A DNA stretch of 64,000 nt from Porphyra umbilicalis (lineage: Eukaryota; Rhodophyta; Bangiophyceae; Bangiales; Bangiaceae): NCBI GenBank assembly GCA_002049455.2, contig KV919019.1, positions 51,266 through 115,265 of the forward strand, given 5' to 3'. The number at the start of each line of letters is the position of its first letter. Positions within the stretch are counted from its first letter, which is position 1. A program made the position numbers and the translations under genes. The notes under the pieces were generated by a model. The model saw only the letters and a list, made by a program, of their open reading frames with translations. It ran no database searches and had not been told where the DNA came from. Shown here piece after piece: positions 11,381-22,016 of this stretch.

Positions 11381-11929
11381 GATCGTCGGCGGCTCTATCA
11401 TCGCGCTTCTCCGGGTACATTCTAGCGATTCGGGGGCGACACAGTGTGGTGCCCCATCGAAACCGTAGCCTACGACTTGGAATGGCCGGTTGGGGATCTG
11501 GCGGCACAACTATTCGGTTTGGATGGCATGTCCAGCGGCTAAGACAACGAGAATCAAGCTCACACGGCCAAGTCCCAGGCTTGTGTATCACTGTAATGAT
11601 GCAATTTCACGAATTCAGGAGGGGCTCCGCCTCTGGTGCACTCAGGCGAGATCACTGTCAGCACGGAATGGTGAGGACAGCAGCAGACCTGCCTCTGCCG
11701 TCTATCATAGCAATCTTGCATGTGAATTCGGCCTCTGATTGGCTGGTGCCGCACTGCGATGACAGTATCAAAGGGACTCTGACGCTGACCGTGTTTCTGC
11801 CCTGCGGCGAGGTGTTTGGTGACGATTTTCATTGGATCAGAGTCATGTCCGCATGGTTCTGCTCTTGTACCCTTGTGTTTCCAGCCATATGATTGGTTGG
11901 CGGTGGCCTCTTCCCCCTCAAATGCCCCC

Positions 11930-12225
11930 TGTGAATACAGTGCGTTCTCGTTATAAGAGACAGATGATTCTGCTCAAATTGAAGAAAAAGTGGCCCACAC
12001 GGACTGGAATGGAAGACTCGCGACCCATATTCTTTTGTAAACGATTCTCTTATAACGAGAACGCACTGTATGTCGAAGAAGGTTGCCCGCCGCGGACGGA
12101 GGTAATCCGGCGGCGGTGGCAGATTATAAGGTAAATGAGATCAGACGGGAGATTCGGGCGAAAAATCAACCAGTTAACAATGCGGGAAATTGGAGGCGAA
12201 GGGAATGTGGGCCAGTCGTTCCACA
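11930..12225 (-). repeat. copia-A 3' LTR
   Basis: It matches 36940-37102 at 145 of 163 positions once the 133-base MITE insertion (including one TA) is removed. Termini are TG...CA. Confidence 0.8.
11938..12068. mobile_element. 131-bp mariner-like MITE
   Basis: Perfect 23-base terminal inverted repeats (CAGTGCGTTCTCGTTATAAG...) flanked by TA on both sides (11936-11937, 12069-12070). It sits inside the copia-A 3' LTR; the other LTR shows the empty site. TA duplication and CAGT ends indicate Tc1/mariner. The perfect repeats suggest recent insertion. Confidence 0.9.
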
Positions 12226-12446
12226 CTCTCCGGTCGTGGGCGAGCCGAGGGGAGGGTGTCACCGCGTCCAAATCGATGAAGTGTCGGCAAGGGCACGTGG
12301 GAAAAGTGAGGAAGGGGGGAGGGGGGAGCAGGAGAGGCGGGCGAGGCACAGGCATGCGGATGGCGGGCGAGGAGGGTGTGGCGCGGTCGTCGGGTGGCAA
12401 ACTCCCCCCTCGTCAACGGGGGGAGGGATGGACCGGACAGGCGGCG

Positions 12447-14786
12447 CTAGACCTCGACGCGTGGGCGAGGGGCGTTGCGGTAGTTGGCCAAGGTCGTGTT
12501 GGCGCGGATCAGATGGCGCAACATGCCAGAGGAGAGTCCCTCGTTGAGAGCGTCGTTAGGGGCCGGGCGGGCGTATGTCGGCTTGGAGAGCGCGTCGGCG
12601 GGGTTGTGCGCGCCGTGGACGAGGTGCAGGGCGCGGATGGTGCCGTCAAGCAGCGCGCGGCGCAGCATATACAGGTCGTTCTTGCCGGTCATGTAGGTTG
12701 GGTCCTTGAAACATGCGATTAGGTCGTAGGCCGTGGACGAGTCGGTCTAGGCGGCCATGGGGATGCGGCGCGAGAGGAGCTCTTGGAGGAGGAGACGCAC
12801 GTCGAGTGCGGCGGCCACGGCGTCAGCGAGGGCGAGGAGCTCCCCGGCGCAGGAGCCGCGGCTCACGCGATGGGGACGGTGGGAGGCCCAATGCAGGAGG
12901 GAAGAACGGTGGGAGGCGCCGACCAGGGCCACCAGGTAGCCGACTTGGCGCTTGGGGAGGTGTGAGATGGCGAAGCCGGAGTAGTAGGAGAAGACGGTGA
13001 CCTGAAGGGTGACGGGATCGAGTCTGGGGTAGTGGAGCGTGATGGGCAGGCGGGTGAGGGTGGCGAGCGTGTCATTGGCGCTGTGGGCGTCGGCGCCCGT
13101 GGGGTTGGGCATGTTGGCGAGCTGCGCGGCGTTGGTCGGGACGTCGGGGGGGGTTACTCGGCCGACCCAGAGGAGCTTGGCGGCTAAGAAGTGAAGAGAC
13201 TTGGGGTCGGCGAATGGGGACGAGAGTGGGGGCGTCAGCGGGAGCGGGGCGATGGTTTTGGCGTAGGGGCCGGCGTCGCAGTGGACGCCGGCGTCGTCCG
13301 AGCGGGCGCAGATGCCGGCGAATTGGACGGTACCGTGTTCGGGGCAATGGGTGGAGTAGTTCTTGAGGATTTTGTGCACGGACGAGAGGAAGGAGGCGTC
13401 GCCGGCGTTGAGCGTGTCGTCGACGTGCGTGGAGATGGCGCCGTGGAGGGGCACGAGGTAGATGGTGTCAAAGGCGGAGCTCAGAGTGATGTTGGGGAAA
13501 GTGAGGAAGCAGGATTGGGTGTTAAAGTGAAAGTGGCGGCCAGAGTCGTTCTTACCGCACATAGCGCGGTGGACGGCCCACACGGTGTTGTCCGGCTCGC
13601 CGGCCTCGGGCAGCGCCCAGACGTACACGGGCTCGGCGAGGCGGTCGCTCTGGAGGTAGGCGTGGAGGAGGTCCTCGGTGTGGAGGGTGAAGGAGAAGAT
13701 GACGGAGGCGGCGACGACGGCGCGGATGGCGCGCTGGGGCGTGACGGGATAAGTGGCGACGGTGGACTGCTTGGGCCAGGCCCGGTTGCCGGCGACGCAT
13801 AAGCAGGCGCGCTCCGCCGGCTTGCCGTTGCCGCGCTTGGCCTTGTGGGTGACGCGCCACAGGTAGTGAAAGATCTGCTTGTTGGTGGGGATGCCGGAGG
13901 GGGGCAGGGAGGTCTTGCAGTCGATGGCGTTGAAGATGGCGAGCTCGGTGGCTTTGGAGGTGTCCCATCGGGGGTGGCACCGGGAGGCGGGGTCGGCCGG
14001 CGAGGTCAGGAAGATGCGGGAGTGGGTGGGGAGCTGGGCGGGAGCGGGCGGGGCCGGTGTGTGCGTGCGGATTGGGGCGGTAGTGTCGGAGCCGGGTTAA
14101 TAGGGGGGGGCGGGCGATGGCGGCGGGCGGCGGGAGACGTAGGGCTTGGTTCGTGACTCGTGGGAGGAAAAGAGACGGCCATTTTGGCGGATGTACACGG
14201 TCTTTCCGTCGAGTGAGTGGACCGTGCCGCGGAGCCACCCTTGGCGGACGCGGTGGAACCAGACGGCTTGGCCGACTTCGACGAAAGGGACGGTGGTGCC
14301 CGGGTGGGATAGGGCGCGGCGCAGGCGATCGGTGGCGGTGTAGGCCTCCACTGTGGCTCGGGCTGTGTGCATGGCGCGGTGGCGGGCAACGAAAGTCAGG
14401 TTAGTGTGGTGGTTGTCGCCGATGAGGAGGCGGGGGGCCTCCCCGGTGACGGCAGTGGTGGGCGAAGATCCATGGGCGCGACGGGCGTCGTTGCGGACCT
14501 TGTAGGCCATTACGAGTGCGAGGTCGGGGGCGAGTGCGGGCGTCTCGGCGGTGATGCGAATGTAGGCGTCGCGGATGGGGCCGTGGTAGCGTTCGTTGCG
14601 GCCAATGCCCCGAGGGACCTGGGTGGGAATGGGCCGCCAGTGGACGCCCATGGAGTGGAGGGCGTTGATGAATGCGTCGTTCTCGGCCTCGGTACCGCGG
14701 TCGGTCATGACGGTGTCAGGGCAGCCCCAGATGAAGAGCCAGGCCAGGTACAGGAGGGAGAATGTGTGGGAGCCATGCATGGATGG
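12447..14786 (-). pseudogene. pol: copia-A integrase C-part, reverse transcriptase, RNase H
   Basis: One reading frame runs the whole length with two stops (TAA at 14097, TAG near 12747). The integrase part has VMTDRGTEAENDAF and PRGIGRNERYHG (second Asp and Glu of DDE). RT follows with WRVTHKAKRGNGKPAER, TYPVTPQRAIRAV, and the active site STHVDDTLNAGD near 13427. RNase H has AGELLALADAV and the C-terminal HGAHNPADALSK. The first RNase H Asp appears replaced (VFSYYSGF). It belongs to a copia branch far from plant Tnt1/copia types. No frameshifts, only nonsense mutations. Confidence 0.85.
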
Positions 14787-15287
14787 TGTGGCCGTCGGGG
14801 GTCCCACAGTTGGAAGGGGCGTGGCCTCTCAGCTGTGGACAGCACACCCCCGGGGGCCGTCCCAAAAATATCCCGATCCGGGCCAGCAAGGGAATGACCA
14901 GTCCAGATCTCGGGGAGATTGGATTCTGTCGGGGGCGGGGCTTTTCTCCAGTGGTTTTCCAAACCCCCCTACTACTTGTTTGAACTTTTCTCTTTGGAGA
15001 GATTTATCGGTTTGGCGCATTTAGGGCGGCTACTTTTTCCGCCGGCGGTCGGGTTTGGGAGGGGTTTATTGACAGCGGGGACGCGCCGTCCCCGTCGCCG
15101 TTTGATAAACCCGACTGTACTATGGACTACGATTCCCCCCTGGGCTTTGCCGTGATCCTCTCCTCCTGTTGGGGAAAGGCTGGGCAGTGGGTCGAATTCC
15201 GGGGCAGTTCCTTCGACGGACTGAGCTGATCAAGAGGTCACGTCGGCAAAACGATGAACCAACGTGGTGGTGCATAGAACCGCTACA
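14787..15287 (+). repeat. gypsy-B 5' LTR
   Basis: Starts TGTGGCCG and ends GCTACA, inverse to its start; matches the 3' LTR over its full 501 bases. A possible primer-binding site (TGGTGGAGCAGCAGG) starts six bases downstream. Confidence 0.85.
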
Positions 15288-15430
15288 ATTTCTGGTGGAG
15301 CAGCAGGAGATTCCGGCCGTTGCCACGCTCGTACCGGGTAGCTGGTTCCCCAATCGTCCGTTGGTTTGTGGATTCAAGGCGACGTGGATCTCCGCGTCGG
15401 TCTATCGTCTATTACCGCCCGGCCAGTTCG

Positions 15431-16850
15431 ATGGCGTCGCCGCTTGACATCCCCAAGTTGGACGCGATCGCTAGCGATATGCCGGCGAGTACATCCGCGG
15501 TGACCCCCGCGGTCGCTGCAACAGGGGGATCCGCGGCTGGATCAGGGCTTCACTCCGCCTCTACCATTGGCGGACCTCGTGCGCCCAACGGTACGGCGGG
15601 TCCTGCCGGGGGCCGATGCCTTTCTCCCTCGACATCATGAAGAACGGACGGGAGTGGTGGATCAAGATCGTGGTTCGACGACGCCTCTGGCGATGGAAAA
15701 TCTGGAAACTGCTCTGTCGACGTTCCGCGAGTCGTTATTGGCCGATGTTTCTCGGGTCATCGCGGAGAGTCCCGCGGGCTCTGCTCAAGATGCCCCCCGC
15801 CCAGATTCCCCCGTGGACACGCGGAAGAGCCGCAGCGAAGGCAAGTCACGGCGTCACCGTAGTCTCTCGTCGCCATCGTCGTCTACATCTTCCTCGCCGT
15901 CACCGGCGACAACCGACAACGACGACGACCACGTGGGGCGCAAGGTGGGGTCCTGCAAGTTGGCGGTCCTCGAGTGCCCGAACGATCGCTTCGCGGGCGT
16001 CCTGGACTTCCGATCGTACTGCCTGCGGAACCGTCACTCGACCTACGGGGCGTCGCAGGCCCGCAAGATCGGACGGACGGCCAAGAACACTAAGTTCTCC
16101 TTCGGGGGTACCCGATGTTCAACGGGAAGGAACCCCTCAAGGTCTTCTCGTGGCTCCGAACGTTCGTCAAGGCCTGCGATGACAATGTCGTGTCCGAGGG
16201 GATGGGTTTGTACCTAGTTCCCAACTTCCTCTCGGGCGACGCTGAGACGCTGTTCACGCGGCAACTACCGGGGTCGGACATCGCGGGCGGACGGGTCTCG
16301 CTTGGATCCTTTCCCGCGGCGGTCAATTGGTTGTTTTAGACCTACGCGGAGCCGCACGCTTTGAGGCTGGCGCAGGACAAATTGATTCGGGCGGCGCTCG
16401 TGGACATCGAGGGGGTGGACGCCTTCGCGGCACGTCTACGGAGCCTCGCCGAGCTTGGCGGGAACATGTACTCCGAGGGGACGATGAAGCAGCAGCTGAT
16501 CCAAAGCCTACCGGAGTACCTGCGGACAGATGCCTTCGTGTACAACTCGGCGTAACGAAGTTATCAGCAGTTGTCGATTTACGTGGCGGGGAAGTATCGG
16601 GCCGCCAAGGACGTCATGGCCTTGGCTAGCCGTGGGTCAGCCGGGGGATCATCGCGGAAGGTACAGACGTCGACGGGGCCCCGAGGCCTCTCGGTCAACC
16701 AGCTCCACTCCCCGTGGGAGGAGGACGACACGGCGACACACGACACGGTCCCGGTGCTGCCTTACGGTGCCCCGGGGATCCGTAAGGCTGGAGCAGCGCT
16801 CTACCATCGGCGGGAGGCCCCGACGGGTCCCCCGTTGTGCTATATTTGTT
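15431..16850 (+). pseudogene. gag: gypsy-B gag, 5' part
   Basis: The frame starts MASPLDIPKLDAIASDMPAS and continues after a frameshift near 15645 through a serine-rich, acidic segment. After a second shift comes the retrotransposon gag domain (KEPLKVFSWLRTFVKAC, LYLVPNFLSGDAETLF, YSEGTMKQQLIQSLPEYL), with stops at 16337 and 16553. The last residues are the first half of a CCHC zinc knuckle (CYIC), cut by copia-C at 16855. It is not functional. Confidence 0.75.
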
Positions 16851-16855
16851 GGACG

Positions 16856-16941
16856 TGTTGGGATTCGAAAATTGTACCACTCAGCTACAGCCACAATACC
16901 GGTGTGAATGGTCCTGGGAAATTCAAACTTATAGTCCAACA
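16856..16941 (-). repeat. copia-C 3' LTR
   Basis: An 86-base terminal repeat, TG...CA, differing from 21931-22016 at two positions. Very short for a copia LTR. Confidence 0.8.
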
Positions 16942-17029
16942 CTCCCACTAACTTCACAGGACCTCAAGTCGCCAGGTCTCACGTAAGAAGCCAATCCCAA
17001 GGCTCCTGCGACTGATTTCCTTCCAAGTC

Positions 17030-17083
17030 GCCACCTTGTGAGATTTGAACCTACGACCTCCTGCAAAGTCAACCAGCTCTAAC
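17030..17083 (-). repeat. tRNA-related sequence (SINE head or tRNA pseudogene)
   Basis: The minus strand reads like the 3' two-thirds of a tRNA: an A-box-like GTTAGAGCTGGTTGA, then GGTTCAAATCTC, which fits the B box. The anticodon stem does not pair and the acceptor stem is not closed, so it is not an intact tRNA gene. Confidence 0.45.
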
Positions 17084-17106
17084 TGGAACTTTCTGGGCCC
17101 ATAACC

Positions 17107-17588
17107 TGTTGAAACGCAGTGGGGATAGGGGATGGGGGACCACGGTGAAGTGGTTGAGTGGCTTGAGCTTGTGTGTATGTGTGCGAACGTGCTTTGTTGG
17201 TTGTCTCTCTAAAGCGCCCCACTTCCCATCAAGGGCACTCCTCAAGTAGTCCAAGTCGGAGCACTCAAGCCCACCACGCAGCCCAAGCAGCTCGCCCGCG
17301 CACGCGCCCGCCCACACTCTAAATCAAAACGCTCACCAAATCAAAGCATCAGGGATCAAAGCAAAGCCCACGCAAATCAAAGCAACAGAAGCGCAAGAAC
17401 AAAAAATGGGAAATCGCAAAAAATTCACTCAAAATCGCACGGGTACAAATGTCGAATGCACCAGCGGTCACCAAACCGCGAGGAAGTCGCATGAGTAGCC
17501 TAGTGGGAAGTAGGCACCCACTCTCATTAGGCGTGACCTTCGGGTCTCGTCCGGGAGTCGGGGGTTCGAACCCTGTCAATACCTGGCT
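17107..17588. repeat. LTR-like and tRNA-like repeat block in copia-C 3' region
   Basis: From 17107 (TGTTGAAACGCAGTGGGG) the sequence parallels the solo LTR at 24090 for well over 100 bases, including a GGTTGAGTGGCTTGAGCTTGTGTG stretch. On its other side is CCCATAACCTG, like the candidate primer-binding site of copia-C. The end, 17521-17588, has a B-box-like GGTTCGAACCC and matches 49288-49350 inverted. This looks like an LTR fragment joined to a tRNA-derived repeat. Confidence 0.5.
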
Positions 17589-17753
17589 TCTTTAATTTTG
17601 CTTTTGTACAGCAGGAGGGCTTACAGCGGCGTTGAGCATGACGTTCCAACGCGCCCCCTTGCTTGACGCCGCCTGACAGCTGACCGCCCTTGAAGTACTT
17701 GTCGAGAAGTAAGTCCGCCTAGAATCTTGACGTCCCAAATCCGATACCGCCCG

Positions 17754-19079
17754 TCATGGCCGTCTTGGAGGAGCAATGTACTTACATCCGGATGTACTTA
17801 CGGCGCGTACTTGAAGTCGACACATCCCCATCGTCTTGACATGCTTGTCGTGCTTGACCTTGGCGAGCTCCTTCGTCATCGGGTCTGCCGCCATCTCGTC
17901 CGTTGGACAGTGCTCGAGGATGACCTTGTCCGTCGTGATCGCATCCCGCACAAAGTGGTAGCGAATGTCGATGTGCTTGGTGCGCTTGTGCTCGACGGGA
18001 TTCTTGGCGAAGTCGATGCAGCCGCTGTTGTCGACCTTGATGTTAACCGGCCCAACCAAGGCGTCTGACTGCGTCACGAGCATGGTGACGCGTTGGATGA
18101 GCTTGTCGAGCCAAACAGCTTCCTTGCTGGACTCGCAAAGAGCCATGTACTCCGCCTCCATGGTAGATAGCGCCACCGTCTTCTGCAACTTCGAAGCCCA
18201 GCTGACGGCCGCCCCGCCAAAGATGAACATGAAGCCCGTCGTAGACCGCCGCGTCTCGTAGTCACCTGCCCAGTCGGCATCGCTGAAACCTTGGAGGATG
18301 CCCGACGCGGTCTTGTTGTAGACCAGGCCCTTGTCGACAGACCCCTTGACATATCGGAGGACGCGCTTCACAGCCGCCCAGTGCTCCTTCCCGTAGCCCG
18401 ACACGAAACGGCTTAGCTTGCCGACCGCAAAGGCGAGATCAGGACGCGTCCCGACCATCAGGTACATCAGGCTTCCGACGGCCTCGCGATAAGGAAGAGA
18501 CTCTTCGCTCTTCTCCGACTTAGCCAGCTGCAGCCCGACCTCCAACGGAGTCGCGATCGGGTTGCACTCCGCCATACCGAACTTCTCGAGCACTTGTCCC
18601 GCGTACTTGCCCTGCGACAGCTTGAGGGTGCCCAACGTCTTGTCACGGCTGATCTCTAGCCCGAGGATGACCGTGGCCTCGCCCAGGTCCTTCATCTCGA
18701 AGCGCTTGCGAAGCGCCTTCTTGATTTTGTTAATCGCCTCCATGCTTGACCCGAACAGAAGAAGATCGTCGACGTACACCAGGACGATGATGATCTCACC
18801 GTCATCCATCTGGAGGTAGAGGCAGGCATCCGGGTCGATGTTGTCAAACCCTTGCGACTTGAGGAAGGCGTCGAGCTTGGCGTACCACATCTTGGGGGCT
18901 TGCTTAAGCCCATACAGCGCTTGGAGAAGACGGCACACCTTGTCCGGATACGTGGGATCGACGTATCCCTCCGGCTGCTCCATGTAGACCTCCTCGTCAA
19001 GGTCGCCGTTCAGGAAGGCCGTCTTGACGTCCATCTGATGCAGCTCCCACCCGTTCGCCGCCGAATCGCCAGGATGCAT
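17754..19079 (-). CDS. pol: copia-C reverse transcriptase and RNase H
   Basis: A 441-codon frame continuing the polyprotein after one frameshift. It has DVKTAFLNGDLDEEVYMEQP, CRLLQALYGLKQAPKMWY and the active site VLVYVDDLLLFG. RNase H follows with GFSDADWAGD, ALSTMEAEYMALCESS and VEHKRTKHIDIRYHFVRD. All catalytic residues are present. The overlap with the upstream frame lies near 19045-19060, where one base seems missing in a GGCGGCG run; this could be a mutation or an assembly error. RT copies element RNA and RNase H removes the template in the particle. Confidence 0.93.
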   Translation of the reverse strand: MHPGDSAANGWELHQMDVKTAFLNGDLDEEVYMEQPEGYVDPTYPDKVCRLLQALYGLKQAPKMWYAKLDAFLKSQGFDNIDPDACLYLQMDDGEIIIVLVYVDDLLLFGSSMEAINKIKKALRKRFEMKDLGEATVILGLEISRDKTLGTLKLSQGKYAGQVLEKFGMAECNPIATPLEVGLQLAKSEKSEESLPYREAVGSLMYLMVGTRPDLAFAVGKLSRFVSGYGKEHWAAVKRVLRYVKGSVDKGLVYNKTASGILQGFSDADWAGDYETRRSTTGFMFIFGGAAVSWASKLQKTVALSTMEAEYMALCESSKEAVWLDKLIQRVTMLVTQSDALVGPVNIKVDNSGCIDFAKNPVEHKRTKHIDIRYHFVRDAITTDKVILEHCPTDEMAADPMTKELAKVKHDKHVKTMGMCRLQVRAVSTSGCKYIAPPRRP

Positions 19080-21766
19080 CGGATGGTAGTGAACTTGGCC
19101 ACCGGCGCAAACGTCTCGTTGACGTCAAGCCTGTTGATCTGCCGATTGCCCAAAAAGCACAGGCGCGCCTTGTGCCGCGTCGTGTTGTTCCCGACCTTGT
19201 CCAGCTCGTCCATGACCTTGTAAACCCACTTGCCCTTGAGCACGCGTCGGCCGACCGGGCGATCCGTCAAACGCCATGTCTTGTTCTTGCGGATAGAGTC
19301 CATCTCCTGGTCCATTGCGGCCCGCCACTTGGTCGACTCTTGTCGTTGAACTGCTTGCCCATACGACATGGGAGCCTCGTGAGCAACGAGGCTCACTGGA
19401 CGCCAGTACTCAACCGGCAGCCTCCGCGATCGGCCACTCCGACGCAGCGTGTCTTGAGATCCGGCAGAACCTTGATTGTCGTCTGCCGATTTGTCCGAGC
19501 CATCATCTTGCTGGTCGTCTCCGCCGTCATCTTCAGCGTCGACGTCTTGGTCGTCTTCAGCGTCGACGTCTTGGTCGTCGCTGCCGGCATCCAAGCCCGT
19601 CTCGCCTTCTACGACTTCGTCCCCGAGTGAGTCCTCTGGAATATCTGCAACCTTGCTTGAGTTGTTCTCGGAGAAAACGACGCTTCGCGCCTTGACGACC
19701 TTGCCGTCGTCGAGGATGACCTTGTACGCCTTGCTGCCGTCGGGATAGCCCACGAAAATGCCCTTTGCCGCCTTGTCTCCGAACTTGCCATCGACGTGGC
19801 TCTTGTGCAGTACCACCCAGCATGTAGACCCAAACACCCGCATGTGGCTTACGTCGGGCTTGTTCCCGGTCCATAGCTCATGAGGCGTCTTGCCTACGGG
19901 AAGCGCACGGCTGGTGACGCCGTTCTTGATGTAGACCGCCGTCTTGATGGCATCCGCCCAAAGATCCTGGTCGACGTCCTTGTGTCGCATCATTGTGCGA
20001 GCCATCTCCACGAGAACTCGGTTGAGTCGCTCAGCAACCCCATTCTGCTGCGGCGTGTTGGGCACCGTCGTCTGGTGCGTCGTGCCGTTCTCATCGTGAA
20101 GTGCCTTGAATGCGGACGACACGTACTCGCCGCCGTTGTCGGACCGGAGCACCTTGATCTTGTTGCCGGTGTGCAGTTGTGCCTTGGTCAGCCACTTCTT
20201 GTACTCCGCGAGAAGATCGCTCTTCTTGTGCAGGAAGACCACGTCCGTCCAGCGGGAGAAGTCGTCGGTGAACGGGCCGAAGTAAAGCGCTCGACCACGA
20301 GAGTGTTCTGACATAGGTCCACCGAGGTCCGAGTGCACGAGCTGGAGCCGCCTGGTCACACGAACGCCTCTTGCGCTAGGCATAGGCGTCATTGCCGCCT
20401 TGCCGTACACGCACGGCTCGCAGACGTCCTTGAACACCATGGAAGTGCACTTGAGTCCGTCTACGTCCTTGTTCTTGATCATCCTCTTGACGCCGGCCAC
20501 GTTCACGCGGCCAAGACGCTCATGCCATAGCTGCAGAGAGGCCACCGCAGCAACATCCGACAGTGGGGCCATGTCCAGCTGGTAGAGCCCGTTCTTACGC
20601 ATGCCGAACGCAGCAATCTTCTGGTTCATCTTGATGATGGACATACCGCGCTTGAACGACACTTCCGCCCCACGCTCCTCCATCATGCCGACCGACATGA
20701 GGTTGAAGCCCATAGTAGGAACATGGAGCACCTTCTCCAACTTGATCATGCGCGTCTTGCCTTGAACAATGACATTGAGGACGACGGTTCCGACGCCCGC
20801 CGTGGCCACGGACCCCTTGTCACCCATCGTGACGCTCCGTCCCGTGGTCGTCTTGTAGTCATCGAAGCACGCACGCATCCAGCACATGTGCGCAGACGCC
20901 GCAGAGTCGACAAGCCACGACTTGGAAATGTCATCGTTGTCATCCGTGTTGCCAACGAGACAGATGGTGTCGTCGCTGTCGCTACCGTCATCAGCCGCAA
21001 TCGCGGCCACCTTGTCCTGTCTCTGCTTCTTGGCCTTGAGCTCTGGGCAATCATGAGCGATGTGCCCAAACTTGTGGCAGTAGTAGCACTCGATCTTGGA
21101 AAGGTCACCACGGCGGCCTTGACCTCGATAGTTGGCGCCGACGAGTGCCATGTCATCAATGCGCTTGATCGCCGGTGACTTGTCCGCCTGACGCCGCTCC
21201 TCCTGAAGCAATCGGCTCTTGACAAAGTCGAGGCTTAGCTCGTCCTCGCCCTTGGCGTCTAGAGCCACCAGCAGGTTCTCATACTTTGACGTCAGCCCGT
21301 TGAGAACGCTCATGGCGACATCCATCTCCGTCACCTCGCCGCCCATGGCCTTGCGGTTCTCGCCGAGGTTGCGCACGCGGTTGATATAGCCCAGCATGCC
21401 CTCGCCAACGTTCATCGCGACGGTGTAGAATTCGCGTCGCGCCTTCATCTTGTTCATCAAACTCTTTCGCTGGAAGACGCCTTGCAGGGTCGACCACATT
21501 TTCGCCGTCGTCTTGCACCCCGACACGTGCTCGAGCTGCTCAGACTCAAGGGTGAGCCCGATGATGGCGCTCGGCTTCGTGTCTCGACGCTTCCACACCG
21601 CCAACTCGCGGTCCTCCGCGTCCGTCGGCTTGCCGTCTTCGTCAAGCATGTCGTCCAGGTCGCGCAGCGCCAGGATCATCTTGATCTGCTGGCGCCACTC
21701 GTGGAAGTTCGTCTCCGTCAACTTGTCAATCTTGATGCCGCCCATGCCGGCAGCGCCACCGTCCAT
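19010..21766 (-). CDS. gag-pol: copia-C gag, protease, integrase and RT start
   Basis: A 918-codon frame. The gag domain (LTETNFHEWRQQIKMIL, residues about 14-200) leads to a CCHC knuckle (CYYCHKFGHIAHDC, about 227). The protease motif is DSAAS (about 287), as in many copia elements. Integrase has WHERLG and CEPC in the zinc domain, HSDLGGPM, RSDNGGEYVS and NGVAERLNR (DDE), then an acidic linker with two copies of QDVDAEDD. RT begins near WRAAMDQEMDSI and HKARLCFLGN before the frame breaks. Apart from the single shift there is no lesion, so the element was active recently. Confidence 0.93.
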   Translation of the reverse strand: MDGGAAGMGGIKIDKLTETNFHEWRQQIKMILALRDLDDMLDEDGKPTDAEDRELAVWKRRDTKPSAIIGLTLESEQLEHVSGCKTTAKMWSTLQGVFQRKSLMNKMKARREFYTVAMNVGEGMLGYINRVRNLGENRKAMGGEVTEMDVAMSVLNGLTSKYENLLVALDAKGEDELSLDFVKSRLLQEERRQADKSPAIKRIDDMALVGANYRGQGRRGDLSKIECYYCHKFGHIAHDCPELKAKKQRQDKVAAIAADDGSDSDDTICLVGNTDDNDDISKSWLVDSAASAHMCWMRACFDDYKTTTGRSVTMGDKGSVATAGVGTVVLNVIVQGKTRMIKLEKVLHVPTMGFNLMSVGMMEERGAEVSFKRGMSIIKMNQKIAAFGMRKNGLYQLDMAPLSDVAAVASLQLWHERLGRVNVAGVKRMIKNKDVDGLKCTSMVFKDVCEPCVYGKAAMTPMPSARGVRVTRRLQLVHSDLGGPMSEHSRGRALYFGPFTDDFSRWTDVVFLHKKSDLLAEYKKWLTKAQLHTGNKIKVLRSDNGGEYVSSAFKALHDENGTTHQTTVPNTPQQNGVAERLNRVLVEMARTMMRHKDVDQDLWADAIKTAVYIKNGVTSRALPVGKTPHELWTGNKPDVSHMRVFGSTCWVVLHKSHVDGKFGDKAAKGIFVGYPDGSKAYKVILDDGKVVKARSVVFSENNSSKVADIPEDSLGDEVVEGETGLDAGSDDQDVDAEDDQDVDAEDDGGDDQQDDGSDKSADDNQGSAGSQDTLRRSGRSRRLPVEYWRPVSLVAHEAPMSYGQAVQRQESTKWRAAMDQEMDSIRKNKTWRLTDRPVGRRVLKGKWVYKVMDELDKVGNNTTRHKARLCFLGNRQINRLDVNETFAPVAKFTTIRCILAIRRRTGGSCIRWTSRRPS

Positions 21767-21930
21767 GATGCCTGCTTGTCGTAGCGCTTCCTGATCTTGC
21801 CGAACCTTGCGCCTTGACCGTCACGTCCTTGGACCACCTTGCACTCGTCTTCTTCGCACTTGTCGCGACCGCCGCGACGCCGTCTGGCACACCTTGCCCT
21901 TGTCACAGCCCCGGCTCTGGGCCCATAGCC

Positions 21931-22016
21931 TGTTGGGATTCGAAAATTGTACCACTCAGCTACAGCCACAATACCGGTGTGAATGGTCCTGAGAAGTTCA
22001 AACTTATAGTCCAACA
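21931..22016 (-). repeat. copia-C 5' LTR
   Basis: Second copy of the 86-base terminal repeat, bordered by GGACG at 22017-22021. Confidence 0.8.

Larger units (their letters stand above)
16856..22016 (-). mobile_element. copia-C, young Ty1/copia element with 86-bp LTRs
   Basis: Direct repeats of 86 bases (16856-16941, 21931-22016; two differences) start TGTTGG and end CCAACA, with GGACG on both outer sides (16851-16855, 22017-22021). The minus-strand gag-pol frame is almost intact. Just inside the 5' LTR is GGCTATGGGCCCAG, a candidate primer-binding site. It is inserted within the gypsy-B gag zinc knuckle. The 3' untranslated region (16942-17750) contains LTR-like and tRNA-like sequence from other repeats. 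Confidence 0.9.

Noticed and set aside
17030..17083. Intact minus-strand tRNA
   Set aside because: A- and B-box-like motifs are there but no anticodon stem or closed acceptor stem can be formed.
17521..17588. Functional tRNA gene
   Set aside because: A B-box-like GGTTCGAACCC is present, but T, anticodon and acceptor stems do not pair and a second similar copy exists at 49288-49350, so it is a repeat.
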